The notes under the pieces were generated by a model. That model saw only the letters and a list, made by a program, of their open reading frames with translations, was not told the DNA's origin and ran no database searches. This document shows, in pieces, positions 1-7,901 of a DNA stretch of 40,869 bases (positions are counted from its first letter, which is position 1; every line of letters begins with the position of its first letter). The translations under genes were made by a program, and so were the position numbers. The DNA is from DASPJL01 sp035628645 (GTDB taxonomy: Bacteria; Bacteroidota; Bacteroidia; Cytophagales; Cyclobacteriaceae), in assembly GCA_035628645.1 (NCBI GenBank), contig DASPJL010000138.1, positions 1 to 40,869 on the forward strand, written 5' to 3'.

Positions 1-830
1 CCAAGCGAAAATGTTCCTACCGCTAAAGATATCAGCATTACCACCCCTGCATCACCTAAAAAGGAAGTAAAATTATTGACGTCCTCATTTTTGCCGGCAA
101 AGTATGGAAAGGCAGTGGTAAGCATTAGCAGAATAACAGGCAATAAGGCTGTTAAAAAACTATTCGCAGCACCAGGCAACTTATCCTTTGGTAGAGGATT
201 AGGTTTAAAAGTATCCAGGGGCTTGGAATCAATCCCCTTTAATGTTTTGGCAAAAAGAGGACCTGCTATAACAATAGCAGGAATGGCGATTAATATTCCA
301 TAAAACAGAGTAAGTCCCATGTTTGCGTCAAATAAATTAACCAGGGCCGTGGGAGATGGATGGGGCGGTAAAAATCCGTGGGTTACAGATAGAGCTGCTA
401 TCATGGGTAACCCAATGTAAACTGCAGGAAGTTTGTACTGATAAACGACCGAGAAGATCAAAGGAATCATCAACACAAATCCTACTCCGTAGAATAGTGG
501 AATTCCAATGATAAATCCCGTAACGACCAATGCCCACTGAATATATTTTACTCCAACGGCATTCATCATCACAGAAGATATTTTCTGAGCAGCGCCGCTT
601 TCAGCAACCAGCTTTCCGAGCATTGCCCCAAGGGTGATAATAATAACGATGGAACCAATGGTATCGCCGATGCCTTTTTCAACGGATTTGGTAACCATAT
701 TGAGCGGTAAACCAAGAAGTATTCCAGCCAAAATGGAAACTACCAGAAAAGCCAGAAAAGGATTGAGTTTAAACCAGGTGATGAGAACTACAAGAACGAC
801 AAGACAGGCAAGAATTAAAAATAAAGTCAT
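1..830 (-). CDS. GntP-family gluconate/sugar-acid permease (partial, 3' end beyond the window)
   Basis: About 276 N-terminal residues are visible from the ATG at 830; the gene continues past the left edge. The protein opens with hydrophobic segments (MTLFLILACLVVLVVLITWF) and carries family stretches such as GAMLGKLVAESGAAQ, GIPLFYGVGFVLMIPL and HGFLPPHPSPTA. These are hallmarks of the GntP family of inner-membrane proton symporters for gluconate and related sugar acids; full members have about 430-450 residues. It is divergent from the propeller sensor at 1283, and a uronate-releasing GH88 enzyme lies further on, so a sugar-acid substrate is reasonable. The exact substrate (gluconate, a keto-deoxy sugar acid, another hydroxy acid) cannot be read from sequence. 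The family call is firm. Confidence 0.88.
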   Translation of the reverse strand, partial: MTLFLILACLVVLVVLITWFKLNPFLAFLVVSILAGILLGLPLNMVTKSVEKGIGDTIGSIVIIITLGAMLGKLVAESGAAQKISSVMMNAVGVKYIQWALVVTGFIIGIPLFYGVGFVLMIPLIFSVVYQYKLPAVYIGLPMIAALSVTHGFLPPHPSPTALVNLFDANMGLTLFYGILIAIPAIVIAGPLFAKTLKGIDSKPLDTFKPNPLPKDKLPGAANSFLTALLPVILLMLTTAFPYFAGKNEDVNNFTSFLGDAGVVMLISLAVGTFSL

Positions 831-1282
831 TAGCAAATAAAGGTTTTGAACAATAATAACTTCAAAATCAATATAAATCCACTCCATGTTTTAAAAAGAA
901 AAAGAGTTTTGATAGAAAAGCATTGGAAAGGAAATATCTGGAGCGTCTGATTTTTCCTGCTCACATATAAAAAGGTAGCGTATGGTTGAAAGTTCTTCTC
1001 AAGCTTTTCAATTGGTTTTGACTTTTTTATCCGTTATCAATCATCCTAAAAACCAACTGCGGAATTTGTTAAGACGGTGAATCCTTTCAATAACAACTAA
1101 TCATTGCCAAGGTAATTTTTAAACAAGAAAATAAATTATGGAAAGCTCTAATTTATTAATTTTCATTGCTCATTAATAAACAATTTTTAGGAGCATATTA
1201 AATTAATCTGTATCGATTATGTTGAGAAAGGCAAACCAAATAAGTTTTATTCCTTTTATCAGCAGCACCTGAATACACTTTT
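831..1282. other. Intergenic region between divergent gntP-type gene and propeller sensor
   Basis: These 452 bp hold no convincing open frame and no RNA gene. They must contain the promoters of two divergent genes, but I found no full TTTG-N19-TAnnTTTG match for either. A TAAGTTTT stretch close to the sensor start is only a partial match to the -7 element. The region is strongly AT-rich and has no clear hairpin terminator. Confidence 0.5.
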
Positions 1283-4200
1283 ATGAATTTCCTTCTTCGC
1301 ACCCAAATCCTGTTTTTCATCCTAAGCATACTTCTGATCGTTCCAACTTATGCTCAATACCGGACGGTTAAATTTCGGCGCATAACGAGTAATCAGGGCC
1401 TTTCTCAAGACCATGTTACCGCTATTCTGGAAGACCGAAAAGGCTATATGTGGTTTGGAACAGAAGGAGGCCTCAATAAATATGACGGGTATGAGTTCAC
1501 GGTTTATAAAAACATCCCTGAAGAAGAGAGTAGTGTTGGAAACAATTATATACAGGATATCTTAGAAGACAAAAATGGTAACCTTTTGATTGCCGTTTCA
1601 TCCGGATTGGACATATACGATAGGGACAAAGACAATTTCCGGCACATCGATTTATCAGCTTACTATCCTATTGATTTGTTTGAAGATAGCAAAGGAAAAT
1701 TATGGATCGGCACCAACCAAGGCCTCATTTTATATGACATTGAATCGAAAAAGCTTGAGATATATCTCGCTGATGACGATAATAAATCTTTCAGTTTACA
1801 GAATAATCCAATCACAGAAATAGCCGAAGGAAAGACCGGGGAATTATGGATAGCTACAACTAGGGGTCTGTGCAAGTTCAACCCGCAAAGTAAAAAATTC
1901 ACAGACTATGCCTATGATCCTGAGAATCCTAAAAGCTTCAGGGGAAATTATGTTACCACTGTTTATAAAGACAAAAAAGAAAATATATGGATTGGAACCA
2001 GGGGAAATGGTATCTCTCTTTATAATGACAAAGAAGACTCTTTTGTCAATTTCTCCCACGATCCAAATAATAAAAACAGCTTAGCACACAAGGATGTTTT
2101 ATCTTTTGAAGAAGACGAGGAAGGTAATTTATGGATAGGCACAGAAAACGGAGGAATTTCCATTTTAGACATTGAAAATAACCAATTTCATACTTATACA
2201 ACTGAAATCAATGACAACTACAGCCTGAGCAATCCTTCAATCTATTGTATCTACAAAGATAGGATAGGAAATATGTGGATAGGAACTTATGCCGGAGGAA
2301 TTAATTTTCTCCCTAAATACGGAGATAAGTTTATTCATCACAAGCAATTGCCGTATAGCAGTAACTGCCTGAGCAGCAGCAATGTGTTGTCAATTGGTGG
2401 AGATTTCGAAGATAATATATGGATTGGAACAGATGGAGGCGGGTTAAATTTTTTTGACAGAAAGAAAAAAACATTTACCCACTACAGACATAATCAAAAA
2501 GATGAGAATACAATCAAAAGTGATTATATTTTTTCCATAGTTGAATTAGACAAGGATAACATCGTAATCGGCTACCATAGGGCGGGTTTTGATATTTATA
2601 ATAGAAAAACGGGAGTATTTGAGCATCACGTACATAATCCTGATGATCCTAATGGCCTTTCAGAACCCACCGTTCTGGTTGCTTATAAAGACAAATCGGG
2701 AATGCTTTGGTTAGGTACACCTGGCGGGGGACTTAATTCTTATAATGTAAATACCGGGCAATTCAGACATTATAAAAACAATCCTTCTGATCCAAACAGC
2801 ATTAGCAGCAATGTAATTCCTTCAATTTTTGAGGACTCGGATGGAAATCTTTGGGTAGGTACGCAAGAAGGATTAAATCTTTTTGACAGGAAGAAAAATA
2901 AGTTTATCCGATATATCAATGATCCTAAAAATAAAAACTCTCTCAGCCACAATGGAATTTATGCCATATATGAAGACAACAAAAAAAATTTATGGATAGG
3001 TACAGCCGGAGGAGGGTTAAATCTTTTCAATAAAAAGACACAGGGTTTTAAATCATTTACTGAAAAAGAAGGCTTGGCGAACAATTCCGTTTTCGGCATT
3101 CTTGAAGATAAGAGTGGCAATCTCTGGTTAAGTACAAATAAGGGAATTTCTGAGTATGATACTAAATCAGGGAAGTTTACAAATTATGACGTTACTGATG
3201 GCGTTCAAGGCAATCAATTTAGATTTAATGCCTCTTTTAAGACCAAAGATGGAGAAATGTTCTTTGGTGGAACAAATGGCTTTAATGCTTTCTACCCTGA
3301 GACAATAAAGGAAAATCCGAATATTCCGGAAACAGTATTTACGGGATTTGAGATCTTTAATTTACCTGTTAAACTAAATGTCAAAAATTCATCTCTGGCG
3401 AAATCGATAGATGAAGCGGAAACGGTAACCTTAAATTATGACCAGTCTGTTTTCACATTTAAGTATTCTGCATTAAATTATACACTCCCTGAAAAAAATC
3501 AATTTGCATATAAAATGGAGGGTTTTGATGCTGATTGGAACTATGTAGGTACACAACGCAAGGCTACTTACACCAATTTAAACCCCGGGGATTATATTTT
3601 CAGGGTGAAAGCTTCCAACAATGATGGCGTTTGGAATGAAGAAGGCGCAAGTGTAAAAGTTATTATTACTCCTCCCTTTTGGAAAACGTGGTGGTTCGAA
3701 TCTCTTACAGTACTTTTTATTGTAGGAGGATTCATCGCTTTTTATAAAGTACGGGTCAGTGTCATCAAAAAACAAAAAACGGAGTTGGAAAAGCAGGTAA
3801 AGGAAAGAACATCTGAAATCTCTGCTCAAAAGGAAATCGTAGAAGAGCAAGCTGAATTCCTGAAAGATGCCAATCATAACTTGAAAGAGCAAAAGGAAGA
3901 GCTTTCCATTCAATCGGAAAAATTGCAATTTGCTGTTGCCGAATTAAATCAGCAGAAAGAAGAAATCAATGACCAGAGAAGTCAGATTGAAAACTTATAC
4001 ACAGAGTTAAAAGACAGTATTCGTGCCGCCCAAAACATACAGGAAGCCATTTTACCTTCTGCATCCTTCATTGAAAAACACCTCCCTGAAAATTTTATCT
4101 TATACCTTCCTAAAGATGTAGTAAGCGGTGATTTTTATTGGTACGATGTGATTGATGAAAAAATTGTAATAGCTGTCGGAGACTGCACCGGACATGGAGT

Positions 4201-4756
4201 TAGTGGCGCAATGACTTCAATAAATGCCTATCATTTTCTTAATCAAGCCATTTATAACAATAAGGAGTTAAATCCTTCCCAAATTCTGAATACACTGAAT
4301 GACAATTTCAAAAAAGGAATTCAGAAAGATGGAGTGGATGAACAAATTGATGGGATGGATATTTCCATTTGTATATTGGATAAAATGAAAGGCAAATTAG
4401 AATATGCAGGGGCAAAAAGTCCTTTATATATTGTGAGAGAAAAGGAATTGATTCAGATAAAGCCCAATCGTTTTTCAATAGGAATAGATGTACCTGGAGT
4501 GACAAATCACTTTACCAATAACATTATTGATCTTCAGCAGGGGGATGTTTTTTATGTCTTCTCGGATGGATACGCAGATCAGTTAAACCAGAAAGGAGAT
4601 AAATTTATGTACAATAGATTCAGAGATCTGTTGTTGGAAATAAGCGACAAAAAGATGTCCGATCAAATGAATCAATTGGAAAAGTGCTTTAAACAATGGC
4701 AAGGAAATGAGGAGCAGTTGGACGATGTTTTGGTTATGGGATTTAAAGTTTCTTAA
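1283..4756 (+). CDS. Two-propeller Reg_prop / Y_Y_Y sensor with SpoIIE-type PP2C phosphatase output
   Basis: This is a 1157-residue membrane sensor. A signal peptide (residues 1-24, ending PTYAQ) leads into about 14 Reg_prop blades of the LWIGTxGGLNLF type, enough for two seven-bladed propellers (about 25-690). A Y_Y_Y domain (about 720-793), one membrane helix (about 803-825, after TPPFWKTWWFE), a long coiled coil (about 830-910) and a C-terminal SpoIIE domain (about 913-1157) follow. The phosphatase metal motifs are present: VSGDFYW, GDCTGHGVSGA, GMDIS and SDGYADQ. In known relatives the propeller portion sits in the periplasm and binds glycan fragments, but the usual output is a histidine kinase with an AraC-type regulator. 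Here the output is a serine/threonine phosphatase, so the target is probably an anti-sigma or anti-anti-sigma type partner, which is not in this window. The nearby GH88 and GntP genes suggest a carbohydrate ligand, by inference. Confidence 0.9.
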   Translation: MNFLLRTQILFFILSILLIVPTYAQYRTVKFRRITSNQGLSQDHVTAILEDRKGYMWFGTEGGLNKYDGYEFTVYKNIPEEESSVGNNYIQDILEDKNGNLLIAVSSGLDIYDRDKDNFRHIDLSAYYPIDLFEDSKGKLWIGTNQGLILYDIESKKLEIYLADDDNKSFSLQNNPITEIAEGKTGELWIATTRGLCKFNPQSKKFTDYAYDPENPKSFRGNYVTTVYKDKKENIWIGTRGNGISLYNDKEDSFVNFSHDPNNKNSLAHKDVLSFEEDEEGNLWIGTENGGISILDIENNQFHTYTTEINDNYSLSNPSIYCIYKDRIGNMWIGTYAGGINFLPKYGDKFIHHKQLPYSSNCLSSSNVLSIGGDFEDNIWIGTDGGGLNFFDRKKKTFTHYRHNQKDENTIKSDYIFSIVELDKDNIVIGYHRAGFDIYNRKTGVFEHHVHNPDDPNGLSEPTVLVAYKDKSGMLWLGTPGGGLNSYNVNTGQFRHYKNNPSDPNSISSNVIPSIFEDSDGNLWVGTQEGLNLFDRKKNKFIRYINDPKNKNSLSHNGIYAIYEDNKKNLWIGTAGGGLNLFNKKTQGFKSFTEKEGLANNSVFGILEDKSGNLWLSTNKGISEYDTKSGKFTNYDVTDGVQGNQFRFNASFKTKDGEMFFGGTNGFNAFYPETIKENPNIPETVFTGFEIFNLPVKLNVKNSSLAKSIDEAETVTLNYDQSVFTFKYSALNYTLPEKNQFAYKMEGFDADWNYVGTQRKATYTNLNPGDYIFRVKASNNDGVWNEEGASVKVIITPPFWKTWWFESLTVLFIVGGFIAFYKVRVSVIKKQKTELEKQVKERTSEISAQKEIVEEQAEFLKDANHNLKEQKEELSIQSEKLQFAVAELNQQKEEINDQRSQIENLYTELKDSIRAAQNIQEAILPSASFIEKHLPENFILYLPKDVVSGDFYWYDVIDEKIVIAVGDCTGHGVSGAMTSINAYHFLNQAIYNNKELNPSQILNTLNDNFKKGIQKDGVDEQIDGMDISICILDKMKGKLEYAGAKSPLYIVREKELIQIKPNRFSIGIDVPGVTNHFTNNIIDLQQGDVFYVFSDGYADQLNQKGDKFMYNRFRDLLLEISDKKMSDQMNQLEKCFKQWQGNEEQLDDVLVMGFKVS

Positions 4757-4765
4757 TCGGAAATC

Positions 4766-4800
4766 CATATCTGTAAGGAATTTAAATCCTTACAGATATG
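4766..4800. repeat. Perfect 14-bp inverted repeat between convergent genes
   Basis: The arms CATATCTGTAAGGA (4766-4779) and TCCTTACAGATATG (4787-4800) pair perfectly around a 7-nt AT loop. It sits ten bases after the sensor stop codon and between two convergent genes, which suggests a transcript end. It lacks the usual U-tract on either strand: the plus strand continues with an A-run, and the minus strand has T's only before the stem. It may be a 3'-end-protecting hairpin, an unusual bidirectional terminator, or a binding site. Confidence 0.6.
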
Positions 4801-4869
4801 AAAAAACGAGCTTAGTAGATCTTCGTTGAGCTAATTTTCATCTCCTGTTAAGCCCTCTGTTGAAACTAA

Positions 4870-6078
4870 TTACTTCGTCTCAAAATTCTTATATCTTGTC
4901 ATTGCTTCCACAAAATAATAATCAGCATAAGTAAGAGGAACATCAACTTCTGAACCTTGAGGTAAGTGACCAACGCCGTGTTGCAAAATAAATCCGCCGT
5001 TTGTTCCTGCTTTTGCTTTATAAGTTGGAGAAGACAAAGTTTTAATCATTGTTTCCGCATCGGTAAAATACCGTTGTCCTGTTAGTTGGTCCACATAAGT
5101 TGCCAATTCCAATAAAGCAGAAGCCATAATAGCACCAGCAGAGGCATCCCTCAAAGCATTCGGAATATTAGGCGCATTGAAATCCCAGTAAGGAATTTTA
5201 TCTGCTGGAAGATTGGGGTGATTTAAAATGAATTGCGCAATATGATTGGCTTGCTCAAGGTACTTTTTATCTTTGGTGGCTCTGTACATTACTACATAAC
5301 CATACAATCCCCATGCTTGTCCACGTGCCCAGGCTGATTCGTTTGCATATCCCTGCGCGGTTTTTTTCTCCAGGATTTCCCCATTTTCTGGATTATAGTT
5401 TACCAAATGATAGGAACTATAATCAGGTCGGAAATGATTTTTCGTGGTTGTATTGGCGTGAGTAAGGGCGATGTCATAAAAAGAAGAATCCCCGGTTGTT
5501 TTGGTAGCCCAAAACAGCAATTCAAGGTTCATCATATTATCAATGATCACAAGAAACTCAGGTTTATTGGAATCCCATGATTTAATACATCCTACATTCG
5601 GATTAAACCTGGTGGAAAGCGATTTGGCGCTATTTACAAGTATTTCATTGTATGCAGGTTTTGGTTTTACCCTGTTTGCATTGCCAAAACTACAAAACAT
5701 CATAAAGCCCAGATCGTGGGTAGTTTTGTTGTATTGTTCCTTTTCGAGCACTTTTAGAATGCGCTCCGTTTCGTTATAAAGCGCCTGGTCTTTGGTTTGT
5801 TCGTACAGATAGAGTAGTGTTCCCGGATAAAAACCGCTGCACCACCAGCCCGACCCGCTGGCTTCAAACTTATCTGTTTTAGGATGATAGGTTTTAGGGA
5901 ATTTATCGGCAGGCAATAGTTTCATCATTACCTTATATTGCGACACGGCATCTTTAAAATTTTTTTCGATGGTTTGAAGTAATGCTTTATCAGGTTTAAA
6001 ATTGTTATTCTGTGCATTAATAAGATGAGTCTGAAGAAATATTCCTACTGCAAATGCTAAAATGGCCAATCGGATCAT
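4870..6078 (-). CDS. Glycoside hydrolase family 88 unsaturated glucuronyl hydrolase, exported
   Basis: This 402-residue protein has a signal peptide (MIRLAILAFAVGIFL... to about residue 23). The rest is an alpha/alpha-barrel of the GH88 family, with typical stretches SGWWCSGFYPGTL (76-88), HDLGFMMF (121-128), IIDNMMNLELLFWA (178-191) and NESAWARGQAWGLYGY (246-261). D122 and D180 align with the two aspartates that in characterised GH88 enzymes hydrate and release the delta-4,5 unsaturated uronic acid from the non-reducing end of lyase-generated oligosaccharides. The signal peptide places it in the periplasm or outside. It probably works after a polysaccharide lyase encoded elsewhere, and the sugar-acid permease at the left edge could import derived products (inference). 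GH105, a related family, is the main alternative; GH88 fits better. Confidence 0.9.
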   Translation of the reverse strand: MIRLAILAFAVGIFLQTHLINAQNNNFKPDKALLQTIEKNFKDAVSQYKVMMKLLPADKFPKTYHPKTDKFEASGSGWWCSGFYPGTLLYLYEQTKDQALYNETERILKVLEKEQYNKTTHDLGFMMFCSFGNANRVKPKPAYNEILVNSAKSLSTRFNPNVGCIKSWDSNKPEFLVIIDNMMNLELLFWATKTTGDSSFYDIALTHANTTTKNHFRPDYSSYHLVNYNPENGEILEKKTAQGYANESAWARGQAWGLYGYVVMYRATKDKKYLEQANHIAQFILNHPNLPADKIPYWDFNAPNIPNALRDASAGAIMASALLELATYVDQLTGQRYFTDAETMIKTLSSPTYKAKAGTNGGFILQHGVGHLPQGSEVDVPLTYADYYFVEAMTRYKNFETK

Positions 6079-6160
6079 ACTTTCTATTTTATAATTTTAT
6101 AATATCAATTTCCACACAGAGGGTCGGGGGTTTTATCTCCTTTGCTTATTTATTATGATA

Positions 6161-6185
6161 TCTCATGGCATTTTTCTCCATGAGA
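6161..6185. repeat. 8-bp inverted repeat upstream of the GH88 gene
   Basis: TCTCATGG (6161-6168) and CCATGAGA (6178-6185) form an 8-bp stem with a 9-nt loop. It lies about 80 bp upstream of the GH88 start and downstream of the LiaF-like gene's neighbourhood, inside the 249-bp gap 6079-6327. There is no U-tract, so a protein-binding site for the GH88 promoter is as likely as a transcript hairpin. Nothing else stands out in this gap. Confidence 0.4.
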
Positions 6186-6327
6186 ATCTTCCCTAGCAGC
6201 TCGGTAAGGATTAAAAAAAAACCTGTGCATTATAGGAGATAATTTTCATTGAAGAAAATAAATCGACACCTCAATGGTAAGAATTTTCAGAAAGTCTGTT
6301 ATTTAGATGCCAGGTAAGATGTTTTCT

Positions 6328-6663
6328 TTATACCCTTTTTATCTCCAGGACACCCATTATTACTGATCCCTTTAAAATTAAAGAGGCAGCAGGGTCGATA
6401 TATGTATCCTGCAGGCTTACTATTTCATCTTCAATACACCCTAAAACCGGCATCACTTCTATCAAAACATTCCATTCTTTTGGAACAATCAAGGTAACTG
6501 ATCCACAAATTACATTAAGATCAATAGTCTGATCGTCAGCAGATATGTAACAATCTGTTAAATCCACCTCCATACTGCCAAATAGAGAAGTAATTCTTCC
6601 CCCCTGAAAATCATAGAAGGACCATTTATTTATTTCCCCGCCGAATATTACTGTTTGATTCAT
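6328..6663 (-). CDS. LiaF-like C-terminal domain protein (soluble, single domain)
   Basis: The 111-residue protein starting MNQTVIFGGEINKWSF has the repeated beta-strand pattern of the LiaF C-terminal / cell-wall-active antibiotic response domain: FGG, GGRITSLFGSMEVDLTDC, GSVTLIVPKEWNV and LGCIEDE. Family members usually carry N-terminal membrane helices and sense or respond to envelope stress; this one has only the beta domain. A longer frame runs back to a TTG at 6768 and would add 35 moderately hydrophobic residues. I chose the ATG at 6663 because the conserved domain begins there and the added residues do not look like a family membrane segment. It lies downstream of two response regulators and a histidine kinase on the same strand, so it may belong to that signalling unit. 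Confidence 0.7.
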   Translation of the reverse strand: MNQTVIFGGEINKWSFYDFQGGRITSLFGSMEVDLTDCYISADDQTIDLNVICGSVTLIVPKEWNVLIEVMPVLGCIEDEIVSLQDTYIDPAASLILKGSVIMGVLEIKRV

Positions 6664-6787
6664 AATTTTTGTATTTAACTTCAATTGTTTGATCAAAAGT
6701 AGAAGCTGTCGTTCCACTAATTCATAAAAGATCGGTAAGCAGAGGAGAATAAAAGGTAAACAAAACAATTTTGAAGTGTAAATGGAA

Positions 6788-7198
6788 TTACACTTCGAAG
6801 AGTGCCTTAAAAATGTAATTTAATTTTACTTCGTCCAAAGGTTTATTAACAAACAGATTAACGGAAGGATATTGAGCTGCCTTCATCCTGTCGTACTCGC
6901 GATGGGAGCTTGTAGCAACTGCAATCCGTGTGTTTTTAAAGTCATTAAAAAATAAATCCTCGTAACGCTCCAGAAATTCAAATCCATCCATCTCAGGCAT
7001 TTTGACATCTACAATGATCATTTCCGGAAAATCTCCTGAAGCTTTTTTTTCTTTAAGATAATCCAGAGCTTCCCAACCGCTCGTTTCGGATCTAATTTCT
7101 TTCACTAAAACTAAATCCCCAATAACCTCCTTTACCAGATAATTATTTAATTCGTCATCATCTACAATCAAAATATGGTTGAGTCGTATTCCCATCAT
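6788..7198 (-). CDS. Single-domain response regulator (CheY-like receiver)
   Basis: A 136-residue stand-alone receiver domain. The acidic pocket is in LIVDDDELNNY (about 11-20), the predicted phospho-acceptor is D64 in IIVDVKMPEMDGFEF, the switch region is VATSS and the conserved lysine is K119 in VNKPLDE. There is no DNA-binding or enzymatic output domain, so it must act by protein contact or as a phosphate shuttle. It lies 258 bp after the neighbouring receiver gene on the same strand, and the histidine kinase at 7902-9365 is a plausible phosphodonor, though this pairing is inferred from position only. Two adjacent ATG codons occur at the start; either could be used. Confidence 0.9.
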   Translation of the reverse strand: MMGIRLNHILIVDDDELNNYLVKEVIGDLVLVKEIRSETSGWEALDYLKEKKASGDFPEMIIVDVKMPEMDGFEFLERYEDLFFNDFKNTRIAVATSSHREYDRMKAAQYPSVNLFVNKPLDEVKLNYIFKALFEV

Positions 7199-7293
7199 CA
7201 GTATTCAGTCCAGGAATTTTTTAAATTCCGATCATTACTTCTTATACACAAGGTGTTATTTTTTGTTTGAATAAATAGCTGGCAGGGTTAACC

Positions 7294-7316
7294 TTTGAAT
7301 AGAAAGTCTATTCAAA
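7294..7316. repeat. 9-bp inverted repeat between the two receiver genes
   Basis: TTTGAATAG (7294-7302) and CTATTCAAA (7308-7316) are perfect complements around a 5-nt loop in the 258-bp gap between the two response regulator genes. No U-tract follows on the minus strand, the direction of transcription. It could be an operator for the downstream receiver gene or a weak processing/termination hairpin. Confidence 0.45.
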
Positions 7317-7456
7317 AAGCAATTATTATTCCAAAAGGTTTATTAAAAAAGAATAAAAGGTTCCAAGATGGAAGAAAAGGCCTTTTATACAGGTATCCTA
7401 AAATTGAATTAAAACAATAATAGGACTTAAAATCAGAAGATAAAGATGAATTTGAA

Positions 7457-7879
7457 TTAAGCAGATTTCAGATTCATTAAATCTATGAGTAAACTAAAGT
7501 TATCTTTCCCTGAATTCAAACTTAAAGGCTTAACAATATACCCCGATACCCCTAGTTTTTGCGATGATTCTTTATCCAAATCCTCATTAGAAGTGGTTAT
7601 TATAAAAACTTTAATATCTTTAAACTCTTCGTGGGCTCTCAATATGCTCAAGAATTCCAGTCCATCCATTTTAGGCATGTTGATGTCCAGTAAAATAATA
7701 TCTGGAAGTGGATTAATTTTTACGGAACTATCGCCCTTTATCATAGCCAGGGCTTCTTCCCCGTTCTTTGCTACAAAAAGTTTGTGTGTAAGGTTTATTT
7801 TTGCAAGCGTCCGTTGAACATTTATAACATCCAAAAGATCATCTTCGACTAACAGAATATTAGGTATTTTAAAATTCAC
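7457..7879 (-). CDS. Single-domain response regulator, Rcp1-type
   Basis: A 140-residue receiver starting MNFKIPNILLVEDD. It has the acidic pocket ED/D near residues 12-14, phospho-acceptor D65 in DIILLDINMPKMDGLEF, and K117 in YIVKPLS. Spacing and sequence resemble the Rcp1-like receivers that pair with histidine kinases lacking a fused output domain. The gene begins 22 bp after the stop codon of the histidine kinase on the same strand, so the two are almost surely one transcript and a cognate pair. There is no output domain; signalling would go on through protein contact or a phosphotransfer partner not visible here. Confidence 0.9.
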   Translation of the reverse strand: MNFKIPNILLVEDDLLDVINVQRTLAKINLTHKLFVAKNGEEALAMIKGDSSVKINPLPDIILLDINMPKMDGLEFLSILRAHEEFKDIKVFIITTSNEDLDKESSQKLGVSGYIVKPLSLNSGKDNFSLLIDLMNLKSA

Positions 7880-7901
7880 AACTTTAATTTTAAAATATGA
7901 A

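Noticed and set aside
6664..6768. N-terminal extension of the LiaF-like protein to a TTG start
   Set aside because: The 35 extra residues do not resemble the family's membrane region, and the ATG at 6663 sits exactly at the domain start.
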